Part shown: one piece after another, positions 22,591-31,185 of the stretch
Layout of the letters: the number at the start of each line of letters is the position of its first letter
Position numbering within the stretch: the first letter of the stretch is position 1
The notes under the pieces: model-generated
The model's database searches: none
Seen by the model: the letters and a program-made list of their open reading frames with translations, nothing else
What the model was told of the DNA's origin: nothing
Made by a program: the position numbers and the translations under genes
Assembly (NCBI RefSeq): GCF_000820505.1
Contig: NZ_JWJD01000004.1
Location: forward strand, 190,955 to 254,954
Origin: Geoalkalibacter ferrihydriticus DSM 17813
GTDB lineage: Bacteria > Desulfobacterota > Desulfuromonadia > Desulfuromonadales > Geoalkalibacteraceae
Direction: 5' to 3'
Length of the DNA stretch: 64,000 bases

Positions 22591-25013
22591 CTCCGGATTC
22601 CATGGTCTGCGCCCATTGCGGTCTGAGCATAACCGCCACCGAGCGGGTACGCGGCCGCATCGCCGGAATTGATCAGGATTTCTGCTGTCAGGGCTGTCGC
22701 GGCGCCTTCCTCATCCTTACCGATGCGGGTCTTGACGATTTCTATCGGCGCCGCGAAGGCGAAATCGGCCTGCCGGCGGGTGCCTATGAGAATGCTTACG
22801 GCGAAGACTATTTAGCAAATTTTGTGCGTCCCGACCCGGACGGGGCGCAACTGTGCTTCATCGTCGACGGCATTCGCTGCGCTGCCTGCGTCTGGGTTCT
22901 GGAAAAACTTCTCGGCCGCTGCGACGGGGTGTTGGAGGCACGTCTCAATTACGGCAACCACCGCGCCCGAGTGAAGTTCGATCCGACGCGCACCAGCGCC
23001 GCGCGGATTTTTTCCGCCGTCGCCCGCATCGGTTACCTGCCCCGGCCCCTGAGCGTCGATCAAGGCGAAGAGCGTGCCGAGCGGGAAAGGCGGGCGCTGC
23101 TCATTCGATTCGGCACCGCCCTCTTTCTGTCCATGCAGCTCATGGGCTACTCCCTGGCTCTTTACGCCGGCTATTTTCAGGGCATGGATGCCCAAGCCAA
23201 GCAAATCTTCCACTATTTTTCCGCCGCCGTGGCCACCCCCGTAGTGTTCTACTCGGGCGCGCCCTTTCTGCAAGGAGGCTGGCGCAATCTGCGTAATGGT
23301 GTGCCCGGCATGGATTTGCTCATTGCCATGGGCGTGCTGGCGGCCTACGGTACCAGCCTCTACGCCACCTTTGCGGGCGGCGAGGTCTATTTCGACACGG
23401 CTGCCATGATCGTTACCCTGATTCTTGCGGGGCGCCTCTTCGAGGGCGCCGCGCGTCGCCGCGCGGCGGCCGGCATCGATCTGCTGCTGCGTCTCGCGCC
23501 TCAGACGGCGCGGCGCTTGCTGGGAGAACAGCGCGAAGAGATCTCGGCCTCCCAGGTGCGTTGCGGAGATCTTCTTGAGGTACGCCCGGGCGAGCGTTTT
23601 GCCGTGGATGCACAGGTGGTCGGGGGTGAAACGGAGGTCGATGAGGCGCCCGTGACCGGAGAACCCCTGCCGGTCTGGCGACGGCCGGGAGACCAGGTAG
23701 CCGCCGGCACTCTCAATCTGAGCGCTCTGGTTCGCGTACGCGCCACGGCAACCGCTGCGAACTCTTTCATTGCCCGCGTTGCGCAGTTGGTGGAGGAGGC
23801 ACAGATGCGGCGCGCGCCCATCCAGCGCCTGGTCGACCGCATTTGCGCTCTGTTTGTGCCGGCGGTCATGGTCCTGGCGCTTGCGACATTTTTGTTTTGG
23901 AGTTGGCGCGCCACGGAGATATCGCCGCTGCTGGCGGCGGTCGCGGTGCTGGTCATTGCCTGCCCCTGCGCTCTAGGTCTGGCAACCCCCATGGCCGTGC
24001 TGGTGGCCACCGGCGCCGCCGCCCGGCGCGGCATCCTGTTTCGCGGCGGCGACATTCTCGAAATGACCGGACGGCTCACCCTGGTCGCCTTTGACAAAAC
24101 CGGCACTCTGACCCTGGGACGTCCACGTCTGACCGATGTGTACCCCGCGCACGGCAGCGTCGATGAATTGCTGGCTCTGGCCGCGCAAGCCGAGTGCGGC
24201 TCCAGCCATCCCCTGGCCCAAGCCCTGGTGGCCGAGGCGCGCCGCCGAAGGCTTGATTTTACTCCGGCCCAAAATGTGCGTACCCTACCCGGACGCGGCC
24301 TGGAAGCCACAACGCCGCAGGGATCGCTGCGAGTCGGCAGCGAGGCCTTTTTGCGCCAGGCCGGGATCGACATTCCGCCGTCGACCGCCCTTGAGGGGGC
24401 AACCCAGGTCCATGTCGCCCTGGATGCCGACTATCAGGGTGTCATTCTGCTGGAGGATGCCTTGCGGCCTGAAGCTGCCGCGTGCCTTCAACAATTACAC
24501 ACCCTGGGACTCTCCCAGGCCCTGCTCACTGGGGACAGCCCTCAAGCCGCGCAACGCCTAGCCGCCAAATTGCCCCTGTCGTCTGTTCATGGCGGACTCA
24601 GCCCGGCGGACAAGGCCGCCTGGATCACCGCCGCGCGCGCGGAACGCGAACGTGTGCTGATGGTCGGAGACGGCATCAACGACGCCCCGGCTCTGGCCGC
24701 GGCACAGGTCGGCTGCGCCATGGTCGGCGGCACCGACATCGCCCTGGAAAACTCCGACCTGGTTTTGACGCGACCCGACCTTGGGCGCCTGGTCGAAGCC
24801 CTGTTATTGGCGCGCCGCGCCCGCATTCTCATCCGCCAGAATCTGCTCTGGGCCTTTGCTTACAACCTTCTCGCGTTGCCCCTAGCGGCGGCCGGACAAT
24901 TGGCCCCGGTACACGCTGCCGCCGCCATGGCCCTAAGCTCCATCTGCGTAGTGGGCAATTCCCTGCGTCTCGGGCGCAAGGAATTGCTTCGACCTGAGAT
25001 AAGGGTAAACTGA
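22587..25013 (+). CDS. ccoI: copper-translocating P-type ATPase for cbb3 assembly (FixI)
   Basis: The 808-residue heavy-metal P1B-ATPase moves copper towards cbb3 assembly. The N-terminus has a cysteine cluster (MVCAHCG and FCCQGCRGAF) and an HMA domain with GIRCAACVWVLEKLL. Core motifs are the intramembrane CPC in VIACPCALGLATPMA, the phosphorylation site DKTGTLTLGRP, SSHPLAQAL in the nucleotide domain and MVGDGINDAPALAAA. The length and CPC motif fit CopA2/FixI. Its neighbours, ccoG and ccoS, are the standard cbb3 maturation genes. Confidence 0.95.
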   Translation: MTPDSMVCAHCGLSITATERVRGRIAGIDQDFCCQGCRGAFLILTDAGLDDFYRRREGEIGLPAGAYENAYGEDYLANFVRPDPDGAQLCFIVDGIRCAACVWVLEKLLGRCDGVLEARLNYGNHRARVKFDPTRTSAARIFSAVARIGYLPRPLSVDQGEERAERERRALLIRFGTALFLSMQLMGYSLALYAGYFQGMDAQAKQIFHYFSAAVATPVVFYSGAPFLQGGWRNLRNGVPGMDLLIAMGVLAAYGTSLYATFAGGEVYFDTAAMIVTLILAGRLFEGAARRRAAAGIDLLLRLAPQTARRLLGEQREEISASQVRCGDLLEVRPGERFAVDAQVVGGETEVDEAPVTGEPLPVWRRPGDQVAAGTLNLSALVRVRATATAANSFIARVAQLVEEAQMRRAPIQRLVDRICALFVPAVMVLALATFLFWSWRATEISPLLAAVAVLVIACPCALGLATPMAVLVATGAAARRGILFRGGDILEMTGRLTLVAFDKTGTLTLGRPRLTDVYPAHGSVDELLALAAQAECGSSHPLAQALVAEARRRRLDFTPAQNVRTLPGRGLEATTPQGSLRVGSEAFLRQAGIDIPPSTALEGATQVHVALDADYQGVILLEDALRPEAAACLQQLHTLGLSQALLTGDSPQAAQRLAAKLPLSSVHGGLSPADKAAWITAARAERERVLMVGDGINDAPALAAAQVGCAMVGGTDIALENSDLVLTRPDLGRLVEALLLARRARILIRQNLLWAFAYNLLALPLAAAGQLAPVHAAAAMALSSICVVGNSLRLGRKELLRPEIRVN

Positions 25014-25016
25014 GCC

Positions 25017-25196
25017 ATGCTGCAATCAACCCTAATCCTCATTATTCTATCCTTATTCATTGGAGCTGCTGTCTGGCTGGTATTTATCTGGGCCGTCAAA
25101 CGCGGGGAATTCGATGACATCGAAGGACCCAAGCACCGCATGCTTGACGAAGACGATGCACGATCCGGCAAACCAAATCGCCGAAGGGATTCCTGA
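25017..25196 (+). CDS. ccoS: cbb3 oxidase maturation protein CcoS
   Basis: The 59-residue protein has one membrane helix (LILIILSLFIGAAVWLVFIW) followed by AVKRGEFDDIEGPKHRMLDE, the CcoS signature (usually W-x-V-K-G-Q-F-D-D-L-E-x-P). It is needed for cofactor insertion into CcoN. It overlaps the next gene in TGATG. The tail after residue 48 is polar and unremarkable. Confidence 0.88.
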   Translation: MLQSTLILIILSLFIGAAVWLVFIWAVKRGEFDDIEGPKHRMLDEDDARSGKPNRRRDS

Positions 25197-25906
25197 TGCC
25201 CGCCTGCTGCCCTTCCGAAATCGCCTCCAGCGGGCCGCTGCTGCTGAGCATGGCTCTGGTCACCGGCCTGCTTGGCTCCGGCCACTGCATCGGCATGTGT
25301 GGCGGCATCATCGCGGCGCTCTCCCTGAGTGTACGCCAAGGCGGTGCAGGGCTGTGGTTCCAGCTGGCCTATCATCTCGGCCGCCTGACCACCTATGGGG
25401 TCATGGGTGCAACTCTGGGCTGGGTAGGAAGCATGGTGGTTTATACGGAAGGATTTCAGGCAGCCAGCCGAGTGATTCTTATCGGCGCCGATCTGCTGCT
25501 CATCGCGGCAGGACTTGCCACTGCGGGGCTGGCCGGGCGCCGCAGCCCCCTGGAAATAGAAGGGATGGTGCCGACCCGCTTGATCGGAAAAGCCGTCATC
25601 CGCCTGCGCCGCTGGCCGCCGGCCCTGGCGGCGCTGCCCCTGGGCTTGGCATTCGGCCTTCTGCCCTGTGGTCTGGTTTATGCCGTGGCATTAACCGCGG
25701 CGCAAAGCGCCGATCCTGGACGCGGCGCCCTTTTGATGCTGGCTTTCGGCCTTGGCACGGTGCCGGCCTTGATGCTGGTGGGGGCCGCCGCCGCCTGGCT
25801 GGGCCAACGCGGCCGCCGCTGGATGATGCGCGCCGCGGGATTGACGGTTGCACTCATGGGCTTATATCAACTGCTGCGCCATCTGGGGCTGCTCACCCCG
25901 CACTGA
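25196..25906 (+). CDS. DsbD_2/SafE-type membrane protein at the end of the cbb3 maturation genes
   Basis: The 236-residue protein has about six membrane helices. The motif GLLGSGHCIGMCGG near residue 30 and LPLGLAFGLLPCGLVYAVA near 155 place two paired cysteines and a histidine in the membrane. This is typical of the DsbD_2 (sulfite exporter TauE/SafE-like) family found next to ccoS in many genomes. It is probably involved in copper or redox handling for oxidase assembly. Its 3' end overlaps the convergent SDR gene by 14 bases. Confidence 0.8.
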   Translation: MPACCPSEIASSGPLLLSMALVTGLLGSGHCIGMCGGIIAALSLSVRQGGAGLWFQLAYHLGRLTTYGVMGATLGWVGSMVVYTEGFQAASRVILIGADLLLIAAGLATAGLAGRRSPLEIEGMVPTRLIGKAVIRLRRWPPALAALPLGLAFGLLPCGLVYAVALTAAQSADPGRGALLMLAFGLGTVPALMLVGAAAAWLGQRGRRWMMRAAGLTVALMGLYQLLRHLGLLTPH

Positions 25907-26789
25907 GACTGGCCGGCAAACCATCGCGCAACCTGGGGAATTGCAACTCCACGCCCAGATCGTTCATAATTTTTTTATTGTTCATGATTCTTGATTCTAT
26001 AAAATAGCTGAACAAAAGAGGCTTCATGAGGCGGCGGGCCTCCTCCAGAGGGATCTGCGGCGGGCAGGGAATCCCCAGCAACTCGGCAACGGCGGTGAAA
26101 TAGGCTGTCGCAGAACAGGGTTCATCATCACAGACATTGAACACCGCCCCGGGTCGGCCCTTTTCCGCGGCCGCCAGGCAGATCCGCGCGAGATCCTCGC
26201 TGTGAACGCGACTGGTCGGCTTGCTCTGCGATTCGACCAGCAGGGGATGTCCATTTTGCAGGTGCACGACCGGCAGGCGCCCCGGCCCATAGATATTGGC
26301 GATGCGCAGAGTGACCAGAGTTACCCCATGCTGCGCGCCCCAGGCACGCAGAGTTTCCTCGGCATCAAAGCGCCGCCGGGCGCGCGCCGTCAAAGGCTGC
26401 GCGGGACGGCTTTCATCAACCGCGACATCGCCGCTGTCGCCGTAAACCCCGCTGGTGCTCAAATAGACCAACCGCGCAGGCAGGTTTCCAGGCGCCAGGG
26501 CGGCCAGAAAATTTCTCACGCGCATCTCGCTGAAACCGCCCCCCGGCGGGGGCGCGAAGTAAAATACACTCCCTCCGCCGAGATCCGGCAGCCGCAAGGA
26601 CGCAGGCTGGTCGAGATGGCCGAGGCACGGCTCTACGCCTAGAGCCATCAATTCACACGCCCCTTGTTCGCTGCGCACCAGACCGGCGACGGGCAATTGC
26701 CGCTGCTGAGCAAGGCGTGCCACGCGTCTGCCGATATCGCCGCAGCCGACAATGAAAATCCGTCCCAGAAGCTGTTCGTTAGAGTTCAC
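25893..26789 (-). CDS. NAD(P)-dependent epimerase/SDR-family protein (YeeZ-like)
   Basis: The 298-residue Rossmann protein has the nucleotide-binding turn IFIVGCGDIGRRVARLA at its start and VYLSTSGVYGDSGD around residue 110. IANIYGPGRLP appears near 170 and FNVCDDEPCSATAYF near 220. These are extended-SDR features. The canonical YxxxK is not obvious, so activity may differ from sugar epimerases. It overlaps the start of the GGDEF gene by four bases and is probably co-transcribed with it. Substrate unknown. Confidence 0.75.
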   Translation of the reverse strand: MNSNEQLLGRIFIVGCGDIGRRVARLAQQRQLPVAGLVRSEQGACELMALGVEPCLGHLDQPASLRLPDLGGGSVFYFAPPPGGGFSEMRVRNFLAALAPGNLPARLVYLSTSGVYGDSGDVAVDESRPAQPLTARARRRFDAEETLRAWGAQHGVTLVTLRIANIYGPGRLPVVHLQNGHPLLVESQSKPTSRVHSEDLARICLAAAEKGRPGAVFNVCDDEPCSATAYFTAVAELLGIPCPPQIPLEEARRLMKPLLFSYFIESRIMNNKKIMNDLGVELQFPRLRDGLPASLSAG

Positions 26790-27739
26790 GCTCTCTGCCC
26801 CTTGACACGGTTGCGGCCCTCGCGTTTGGCCTCATACAAACAGCGGTCGGCACACTCAATCAGGGCCTCGGCGGCCAGGCGTTGGCGCGTGGAGGTCTCA
26901 GGCAGACTGGCGACACCAAAGCTCGCAGTCGTCCTGACAGGGCCCTGCGGCGTGCTGATGTCAAACTGGGCCAGAGAGCTACGCAGGCGCTCGGCAACCA
27001 CCAGGGCACCGTCCAGATCAGTTTCCGGCAAGACCACCAGGAATTCCTCCCCACCATAGCGAACCGCCCAGTCGAGGTCATGGCGCAACGCATCGACAAC
27101 ACTCACCCCGCATTGCTGCAACAGCAAATCCCCAACCTGATGGCCGAACTGGTCATTGACACGCTTAAAGTGATCGAGATCAAACAGCAGCAGGGAGAGC
27201 GGCCGCCCATAGCGAACGGCGCGCCTGATTTCCTGGGGCAAACGTTCGGCCAGGTAACGACGATTGAAAAATCCGGTAAGGGAATCCTTGACAGACAGAT
27301 TCTTGAACTCTTCGAGACTTTTTTTGAGGGAACTCTCCAGATCAAGAATACGCCGGGCGATTTTCAGGCGCGCACGCAACTCGGCCTCGCCCAAAGGCTT
27401 GACCAGATACTCGTCGGCGCCGGCTTCAAGGCCTTCGATCAAATCCTCCCTGGATCCGCGCGCAGTCAAGACAATAATATAGATGTAGTACTTCTGAAAC
27501 CGCTCACGAATGGTTCGGCACAACTCCAGGCCATCCATGCCGGAGACCACAAGGTCGGTGATGACGATGGGAAAATACCCTTGCTCCAATTGCGCCAGGG
27601 CGTCCGGACCATTGGTCACGCACAGCGAGGCGTGTCCGGCACCCTCAAGGGCATTCTGCAGCAGGCTGCAAATCGGCGGGTTATCTTCGACGACCAGCAC
27701 CGGGAAAGTCGACGAAGAGTCACACTGAGAACCGTCCAT
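26786..27739 (-). CDS. response regulator with diguanylate cyclase domain (REC-GGDEF)
   Basis: The 317-residue protein has a receiver domain at residues about 13-130. The phospho-acceptor Asp is in VITDLVVSGMDG, the acidic pair in VVEDN, and the Lys in YLVKPLGEAEL. The GGDEF domain is at about 150-310, with LTGFFNRRYL, LFDLDHFKRVNDQFGHQVGD and the active site YGGEEFLVVLPETD. The Asp after GHQVG is the residue that reads guanine. Its presence marks a normal c-di-GMP synthase, not a Hypr enzyme making cGAMP. Phosphorylation from an unlinked kinase should activate it. Confidence 0.93.
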   Translation of the reverse strand: MDGSQCDSSSTFPVLVVEDNPPICSLLQNALEGAGHASLCVTNGPDALAQLEQGYFPIVITDLVVSGMDGLELCRTIRERFQKYYIYIIVLTARGSREDLIEGLEAGADEYLVKPLGEAELRARLKIARRILDLESSLKKSLEEFKNLSVKDSLTGFFNRRYLAERLPQEIRRAVRYGRPLSLLLFDLDHFKRVNDQFGHQVGDLLLQQCGVSVVDALRHDLDWAVRYGGEEFLVVLPETDLDGALVVAERLRSSLAQFDISTPQGPVRTTASFGVASLPETSTRQRLAAEALIECADRCLYEAKREGRNRVKGQRA

Positions 27740-27787
27740 GAGCCGTGGCTCCTTTCACAAATATACGACCAATGCAACCCACAAGCC

Positions 27788-28555
27788 TCACCCCTGGGCC
27801 CCGCCGTCCCCTTTGCGCCGACCGCGCCAGTCGCGAATGCTCCAAGCCAATTGTCCCCACATGCCGCGCAACATGCCGGCTTCGGCGGACGACAATCCGG
27901 CACGGCGAAAGATGTCGCGCAAAGGGTTGGTGACTGCTTCGGGACGCTCGGGATTCAGAAAGGCAATGCGCTGCAGCACAGCTTCCATGTCTGCATACAG
28001 GCTTGCCATCTCCCCCTGGCTCGCTGGTTCTTGCCGCGGCGCGGGAGTTGCGCAGGCCACCGACCGGCAAGTTTCATAAAGACAGACAACCACGGCCTGA
28101 GCCAGATTGAGGGAGCCTCCCTGAGCCGAGGTACCGATGGTGGCGGCATGGCTGCACAAGGCCACCTCGGCATTGGTCAGCCCTGCGTCCTCGCGCCCGA
28201 AAACCAACCCGGCGCGACCGGCGGCGGAGAGCGTCGCAAAGGTTTGCGGCAACCGGGAGACATCCAACAGCTCACCACGCATGCGGCCCATGCGGCGCGT
28301 GGTTGCGACAGTTATTTCAAGATCGGCCAGGGCCTCGGCCAAACTTGCATAAACCTGCGCCTGCCCAAGCAGATCGGAGGCAAAAACCGCAAGCTTATGC
28401 GCCTCCGGGTGCAGGTAATGACACGGATTGACCAGACGCAGATCGCTGACACCGAAATTGGCCATGGCACGACAGACCATGCCGATGTTGCCGGGATGGC
28501 GGGGCTCGACCAGGACAACGGCAATACGCTCAGAAAACGGCAAAGCTTGTGTCAT
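27788..28555 (-). CDS. trmJ: tRNA (cytidine/uridine-2'-O-)-methyltransferase TrmJ
   Basis: The 255-residue SPOUT methyltransferase has motif 1 VVLVEPRHPGNIGMVCRAMANFG at the start (read from residue 12) and LVNPCHYLHPEAHKLA. Motif 2 is GRAGLVFGREDAGLTNAEV, and motif 3 is SLNLAQAVVVCLYE. The alpha/beta knot would bind SAM; the family methylates position 32 of tRNA anticodon loops. The C-terminal helical extension matches TrmJ. It lies 48 bases upstream of the REC-GGDEF gene on the same strand. Confidence 0.85.
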   Translation of the reverse strand: MTQALPFSERIAVVLVEPRHPGNIGMVCRAMANFGVSDLRLVNPCHYLHPEAHKLAVFASDLLGQAQVYASLAEALADLEITVATTRRMGRMRGELLDVSRLPQTFATLSAAGRAGLVFGREDAGLTNAEVALCSHAATIGTSAQGGSLNLAQAVVVCLYETCRSVACATPAPRQEPASQGEMASLYADMEAVLQRIAFLNPERPEAVTNPLRDIFRRAGLSSAEAGMLRGMWGQLAWSIRDWRGRRKGDGGAQG

Positions 28556-28583
28556 TCGAATATCCGGGAGATTCCGTGCAATG

Positions 28584-28611
28584 GAAAAAGGGGAGCATCC
28601 GCCCCCCTTTT
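28584..28611 (-). terminator. terminator after the ferritin gene
   Basis: AAAAGGGG (28586-28593) pairs with CCCCTTTT (28604-28611), so the minus-strand transcript ends in a short G/C stem and a run of U. The stem is modest. Confidence 0.5.
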
Positions 28612-28632
28612 ATTGTCAATGAAAGCGCCGCC

Positions 28633-29157
28633 TCAACCGCCGGTGACACTCATTCCGGCCGGCGGCACAAAAGTGCGCGAACCGGCTTCCTGATCAAGCA
28701 TCAGCAAGCCGCGCCCGTCGCCTTCAACGCGTTTGAGCTTTTTCTTCACCAGCCCAAAACTGGCCTCTTCTTCCACCTGCTCGGTGACAAACCACTGCAG
28801 GAAAATCTGCGCGGCATGGTTGCTCTCGTCACGCGCGAGGTCCATAAGCTTATTGATACGATCGGTGACGAAATATTCATGTTCCAGAGCATAGTCAAAA
28901 ACGTCATAGGCCGATGTGTAATCACCCTTAGGCGCATCAATCGGCAACATCACCGCGCGTCCGCCCGCCTCGCAGATAAAGTTGAAAAACTTTTCTCCGT
29001 GCGTCATTTCCTCCATGGCCTGAACGCGCATCCACGCGGAAAAACCGGGCAGGTCTTCCGCCTCGAAATAGGCCGCCATCGCCTTATAAAGATAAGCGGA
29101 AAAGAATTCGTTTTTCATCTGCTCATTCAATGCGTCCTGCAATGTCTGGCTCAGCAT
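28633..29157 (-). CDS. ferritin (non-heme iron storage)
   Basis: The 174-residue four-helix protein stores iron by oxidising Fe2+. Start ATG 29157 follows GGAGGAAA and gives the usual ferritin N-terminus (LSQTLQDALNEQMKNEFFSA). Ferroxidase ligands are visible: Glu in NEFFSAYLY, Glu and His in AMEEMTHGEKFFNF, and later Glu in EHEYFVTDRI and Gln in FLQWFVTEQVEEE. The pattern is FtnA-type, without a bacterioferritin heme methionine. It fits an iron-rich, metal-reducing lifestyle. Confidence 0.93.
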   Translation of the reverse strand: MLSQTLQDALNEQMKNEFFSAYLYKAMAAYFEAEDLPGFSAWMRVQAMEEMTHGEKFFNFICEAGGRAVMLPIDAPKGDYTSAYDVFDYALEHEYFVTDRINKLMDLARDESNHAAQIFLQWFVTEQVEEEASFGLVKKKLKRVEGDGRGLLMLDQEAGSRTFVPPAGMSVTGG

Positions 29158-29275
29158 GAGATTTCCTCCCAGGAACAAGAAAAAAAAGGTTACGCAGGGA
29201 AACCCGGCGTTTTCGGTCGATTTATATTTATACACCAGTGGAAAATCAGTGTCCACAAACCACCGCAACCACAAA

Positions 29276-29308
29276 AAAGGCAGGTCCACCACCGGCGAAC
29301 CTGCCTTT
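29276..29308 (-). terminator. terminator of the secreted protein gene at 29339-29791
   Basis: AAAGGCAGGT (29276-29285) pairs with ACCTGCCTTT (29299-29308). On the minus strand this gives a ten-base stem followed by a U-run. Confidence 0.75.
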
Positions 29309-29338
29309 CAAATTATTTGTTCCGGTGCCGGGCAAAAA

Positions 29339-29791
29339 TCAGCGATCGTCGAAAACAATTCGACGCAATCCGTCAATGGCGAAATTGCCCCGGTTGATAT
29401 CGTCGGTGAACGGATTGCGATAGGAATAAGTCAGGTAGGTGCAATCACAGTCGGAGGGGAGAAACGCGTCCTGTATAATAAACTTCTGGCCATCGGTCTT
29501 GCGCGTCAGTTCCATCTCGCCCGCACTGATGTCATTGCCGAACATGCTGTAGCTGGCGTTGGGACTGTCAAAAAAAACGATTTCTCTTACGGCGTCCATG
29601 GGCACTTCAAGAGCGGTCCCATTAAACCACCCCTTGATCAGGTTGCGGTCTTCAATGCGAAAAAACCGGACTTCCTGGCCGTCGATGGTGACGAATCTAC
29701 CCGAGCGGGTCGCCCCGGAAGCGGTGCTGACCAGCACGGACAAAAGAAGCAGCGGGATGGCGACATAGCGCAGCCACTTGCAAATCTTCAT
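29339..29791 (-). CDS. exported protein of unknown function (150 aa)
   Basis: ATG 29791 follows AAGGAG and yields a signal peptide (WLRYVAIPLLLLSVLVSTASG). The mature part looks like a small beta-rich domain: GRFVTIDGQEVRFFRIED, GTALEVPMDAVREIVFFD, and near the end FAIDGLRRIVFDDR. The repeated element VPMDAVREIVFFD versus FAIDGLRRIVFDD suggests two copies of one strand motif. A CDC pair lies near residue 121. It is probably periplasmic; I recognise no family. It has its own terminator. Confidence 0.65.
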   Translation of the reverse strand: MKICKWLRYVAIPLLLLSVLVSTASGATRSGRFVTIDGQEVRFFRIEDRNLIKGWFNGTALEVPMDAVREIVFFDSPNASYSMFGNDISAGEMELTRKTDGQKFIIQDAFLPSDCDCTYLTYSYRNPFTDDINRGNFAIDGLRRIVFDDR

Positions 29792-30207
29792 TTCAAAAAT
29801 CTCCTTTTTCAATTGTTTTATTCAATTTCAGGAATCGGGTAAAAAAAGAAAACTCCGCGGGACTTTCGACACCCTCACTCAGACAACCGGGCATGGGCTC
29901 CCTTGCATTGACGTCGAGAATGTCGCTCCTCACGGATTAAGCCTTTTTTAAATGGCTGCCGCCAGCCTCATCTCTTAACAGTTTTTGAAAAAAAATTCAA
30001 TGGTTTTTCCCTGGGAAGACAAGTTCATTCCACCGCAAAAAAAGATCGAACTCGCCAGAAAAACCCAACATTTCCCACGGCTGGATAGCTGGGCTCGCGA
30101 TTTTTCCCCCGCGCGGAGAAAACATGCTATCATAGCCGCCACGCCTGCCGACACTTTAAAGAGACCCACTAACCGTAAAACTTTTCCAGCTCCGCCGAGG
30201 TCGCATT
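29792..30207. other. intergenic region between divergent genes, nothing further found
   Basis: About 415 bases between the minus-strand exported protein and engB. It is AT-richer than its surroundings. A possible minus-10 TATCAT at 30128-30133 lacks a good minus-35. No ORF or structured RNA was recognised. Confidence 0.35.
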
Positions 30208-30804
30208 TTGCACATCAAATCTGCTGAATTTCTTAAAAGTGCCGTCCACCCAGAGCATTATCCGGAAGAGAGCCTTCCGGAAATCGCCTTTGCCGGGCGC
30301 AGCAACGTCGGCAAAAGCTCGATGATCAACTGCCTGCTCGGGCGGCGCGGTCTGGTGCGTACCTCCTCGACTCCCGGACGCACCCAATTGCTGAACTTTT
30401 TCACCGTCAACGATGCCTTTCAACTCGTCGACCTGCCCGGCTACGGTTTCGCCAAAGTCCCCCTGGCGGTTAAACGCAGTTGGGGGCCGATGATCCGCAC
30501 CTATCTCGAAAAGCGCCGCAGCCTGCGTTGCGTGGTGCTGATTCTGGATATCCGCCGGGTGCCCAGCGAGGAGGATCTGCAATTTCTTGACTGGCTTGAA
30601 GAATACGAGATTCCCACCATCCCCGTGGTCACCAAGGCCGACAAAGTCACCCGTGGTCGCCGCCGGGACCATCTGAAGAAAATCGCCGAGGCTTGCGCCC
30701 TGCCGGTAGAAGCTTTCACCCTGTTCTCCGCCACCAGCCGCGAGGGTCGCGAAGAGATTTGGGGGCGGGTTGCCGAAGCGCTGAATCCCGAGGAAAAACC
30801 CTGA
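30208..30804 (+). CDS. engB: ribosome biogenesis GTPase EngB/YihA
   Basis: The 198-residue GTPase helps assemble the large ribosomal subunit. G1 is AGRSNVGKSSMIN (about residue 30), G2 includes TSSTPGRTQLLNFF, G3 is LVDLPGYGFAKV, G4 is VTKADKVTRG and G5 is FSATSREGREE. The start is TTG 30208, with GCCGAGG upstream. It is the last gene before the cobalamin regulon, which has its own promoter. Confidence 0.95.
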   Translation: MHIKSAEFLKSAVHPEHYPEESLPEIAFAGRSNVGKSSMINCLLGRRGLVRTSSTPGRTQLLNFFTVNDAFQLVDLPGYGFAKVPLAVKRSWGPMIRTYLEKRRSLRCVVLILDIRRVPSEEDLQFLDWLEEYEIPTIPVVTKADKVTRGRRRDHLKKIAEACALPVEAFTLFSATSREGREEIWGRVAEALNPEEKP

Positions 30805-30816
30805 TATTTTCAACCA

Positions 30817-30845
30817 TTGACAGTTCCGAACGCCTCTGCTAAAAG
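30817..30845 (+). promoter_or_regulatory. candidate promoter of the cobalamin operon
   Basis: TTGACA (30817-30822), 17 bases, TAAAAG (30840-30845), about 40 bases before the cobalamin aptamer. Confidence 0.5.
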
Positions 30846-30885
30846 AGTTTGCACCAAAAATTGTTTACGTACGACCCTTATTGAT

Positions 30886-31074
30886 TCGGGTGCCCGCCGC
30901 AGCTTCAGCGCAGGCGGGAGAATAGGGAAGAGGGTGAAAGTCCCTCGCTGCCCCGCAACTGTAAGCGGTGACGAACGCCGATCTTAAGGCCACTGTTTTT
31001 TACCTGCTTCAGGTATCGGAAAACGGGAAGGCCCGGCCAGTAGGATGACCCGCAAGCCAGGAGACCTGCCCGAA
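30886..31074 (+). promoter_or_regulatory. cobalamin (adenosylcobalamin) riboswitch
   Basis: The conserved elements occur in order: GGGTGCCCGC at the start, GGGAAGAGGGTGAAAGTCCC, the CTGCCCCGCAACTGTAAGCG core, GCCACTG, and GGGAAGGCCCGGCC. The B12 box neighbourhood GCAAGCCAGGAGACCTGCCC comes last. This is a clear class of cobalamin riboswitch. It precedes a terminator and cobO, so adenosylcobalamin should shut off the whole synthesis and cobalt-uptake operon. Confidence 0.96.
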
Positions 31075-31130
31075 TGTCGGTTTACTCATCCTTCGTGGGA
31101 AGGGGTGGGGCCCGTCGTTCACTTATCTGA

Positions 31131-31164
31131 ACCCCGGCCTCGCATCCTGCGACCGGGGTTTTTT
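31131..31164 (+). terminator. intrinsic terminator downstream of the cobalamin riboswitch
   Basis: ACCCCGG (31131-31137) pairs with CCGGGGT (31153-31159), followed by a T-run to 31164. It is the expression platform, 22 bases before cobO. Confidence 0.8.
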
Positions 31165-31185
31165 CGTGCGATTGAAAGGACGGTT

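Noticed and set aside
26786-27739. The GGDEF protein as source of cGAMP for the GEMM-Ib riboswitch
   Set aside because: The residue after GHQVG is Asp, as in normal diguanylate cyclases. Hypr enzymes that make cGAMP have Ser there.
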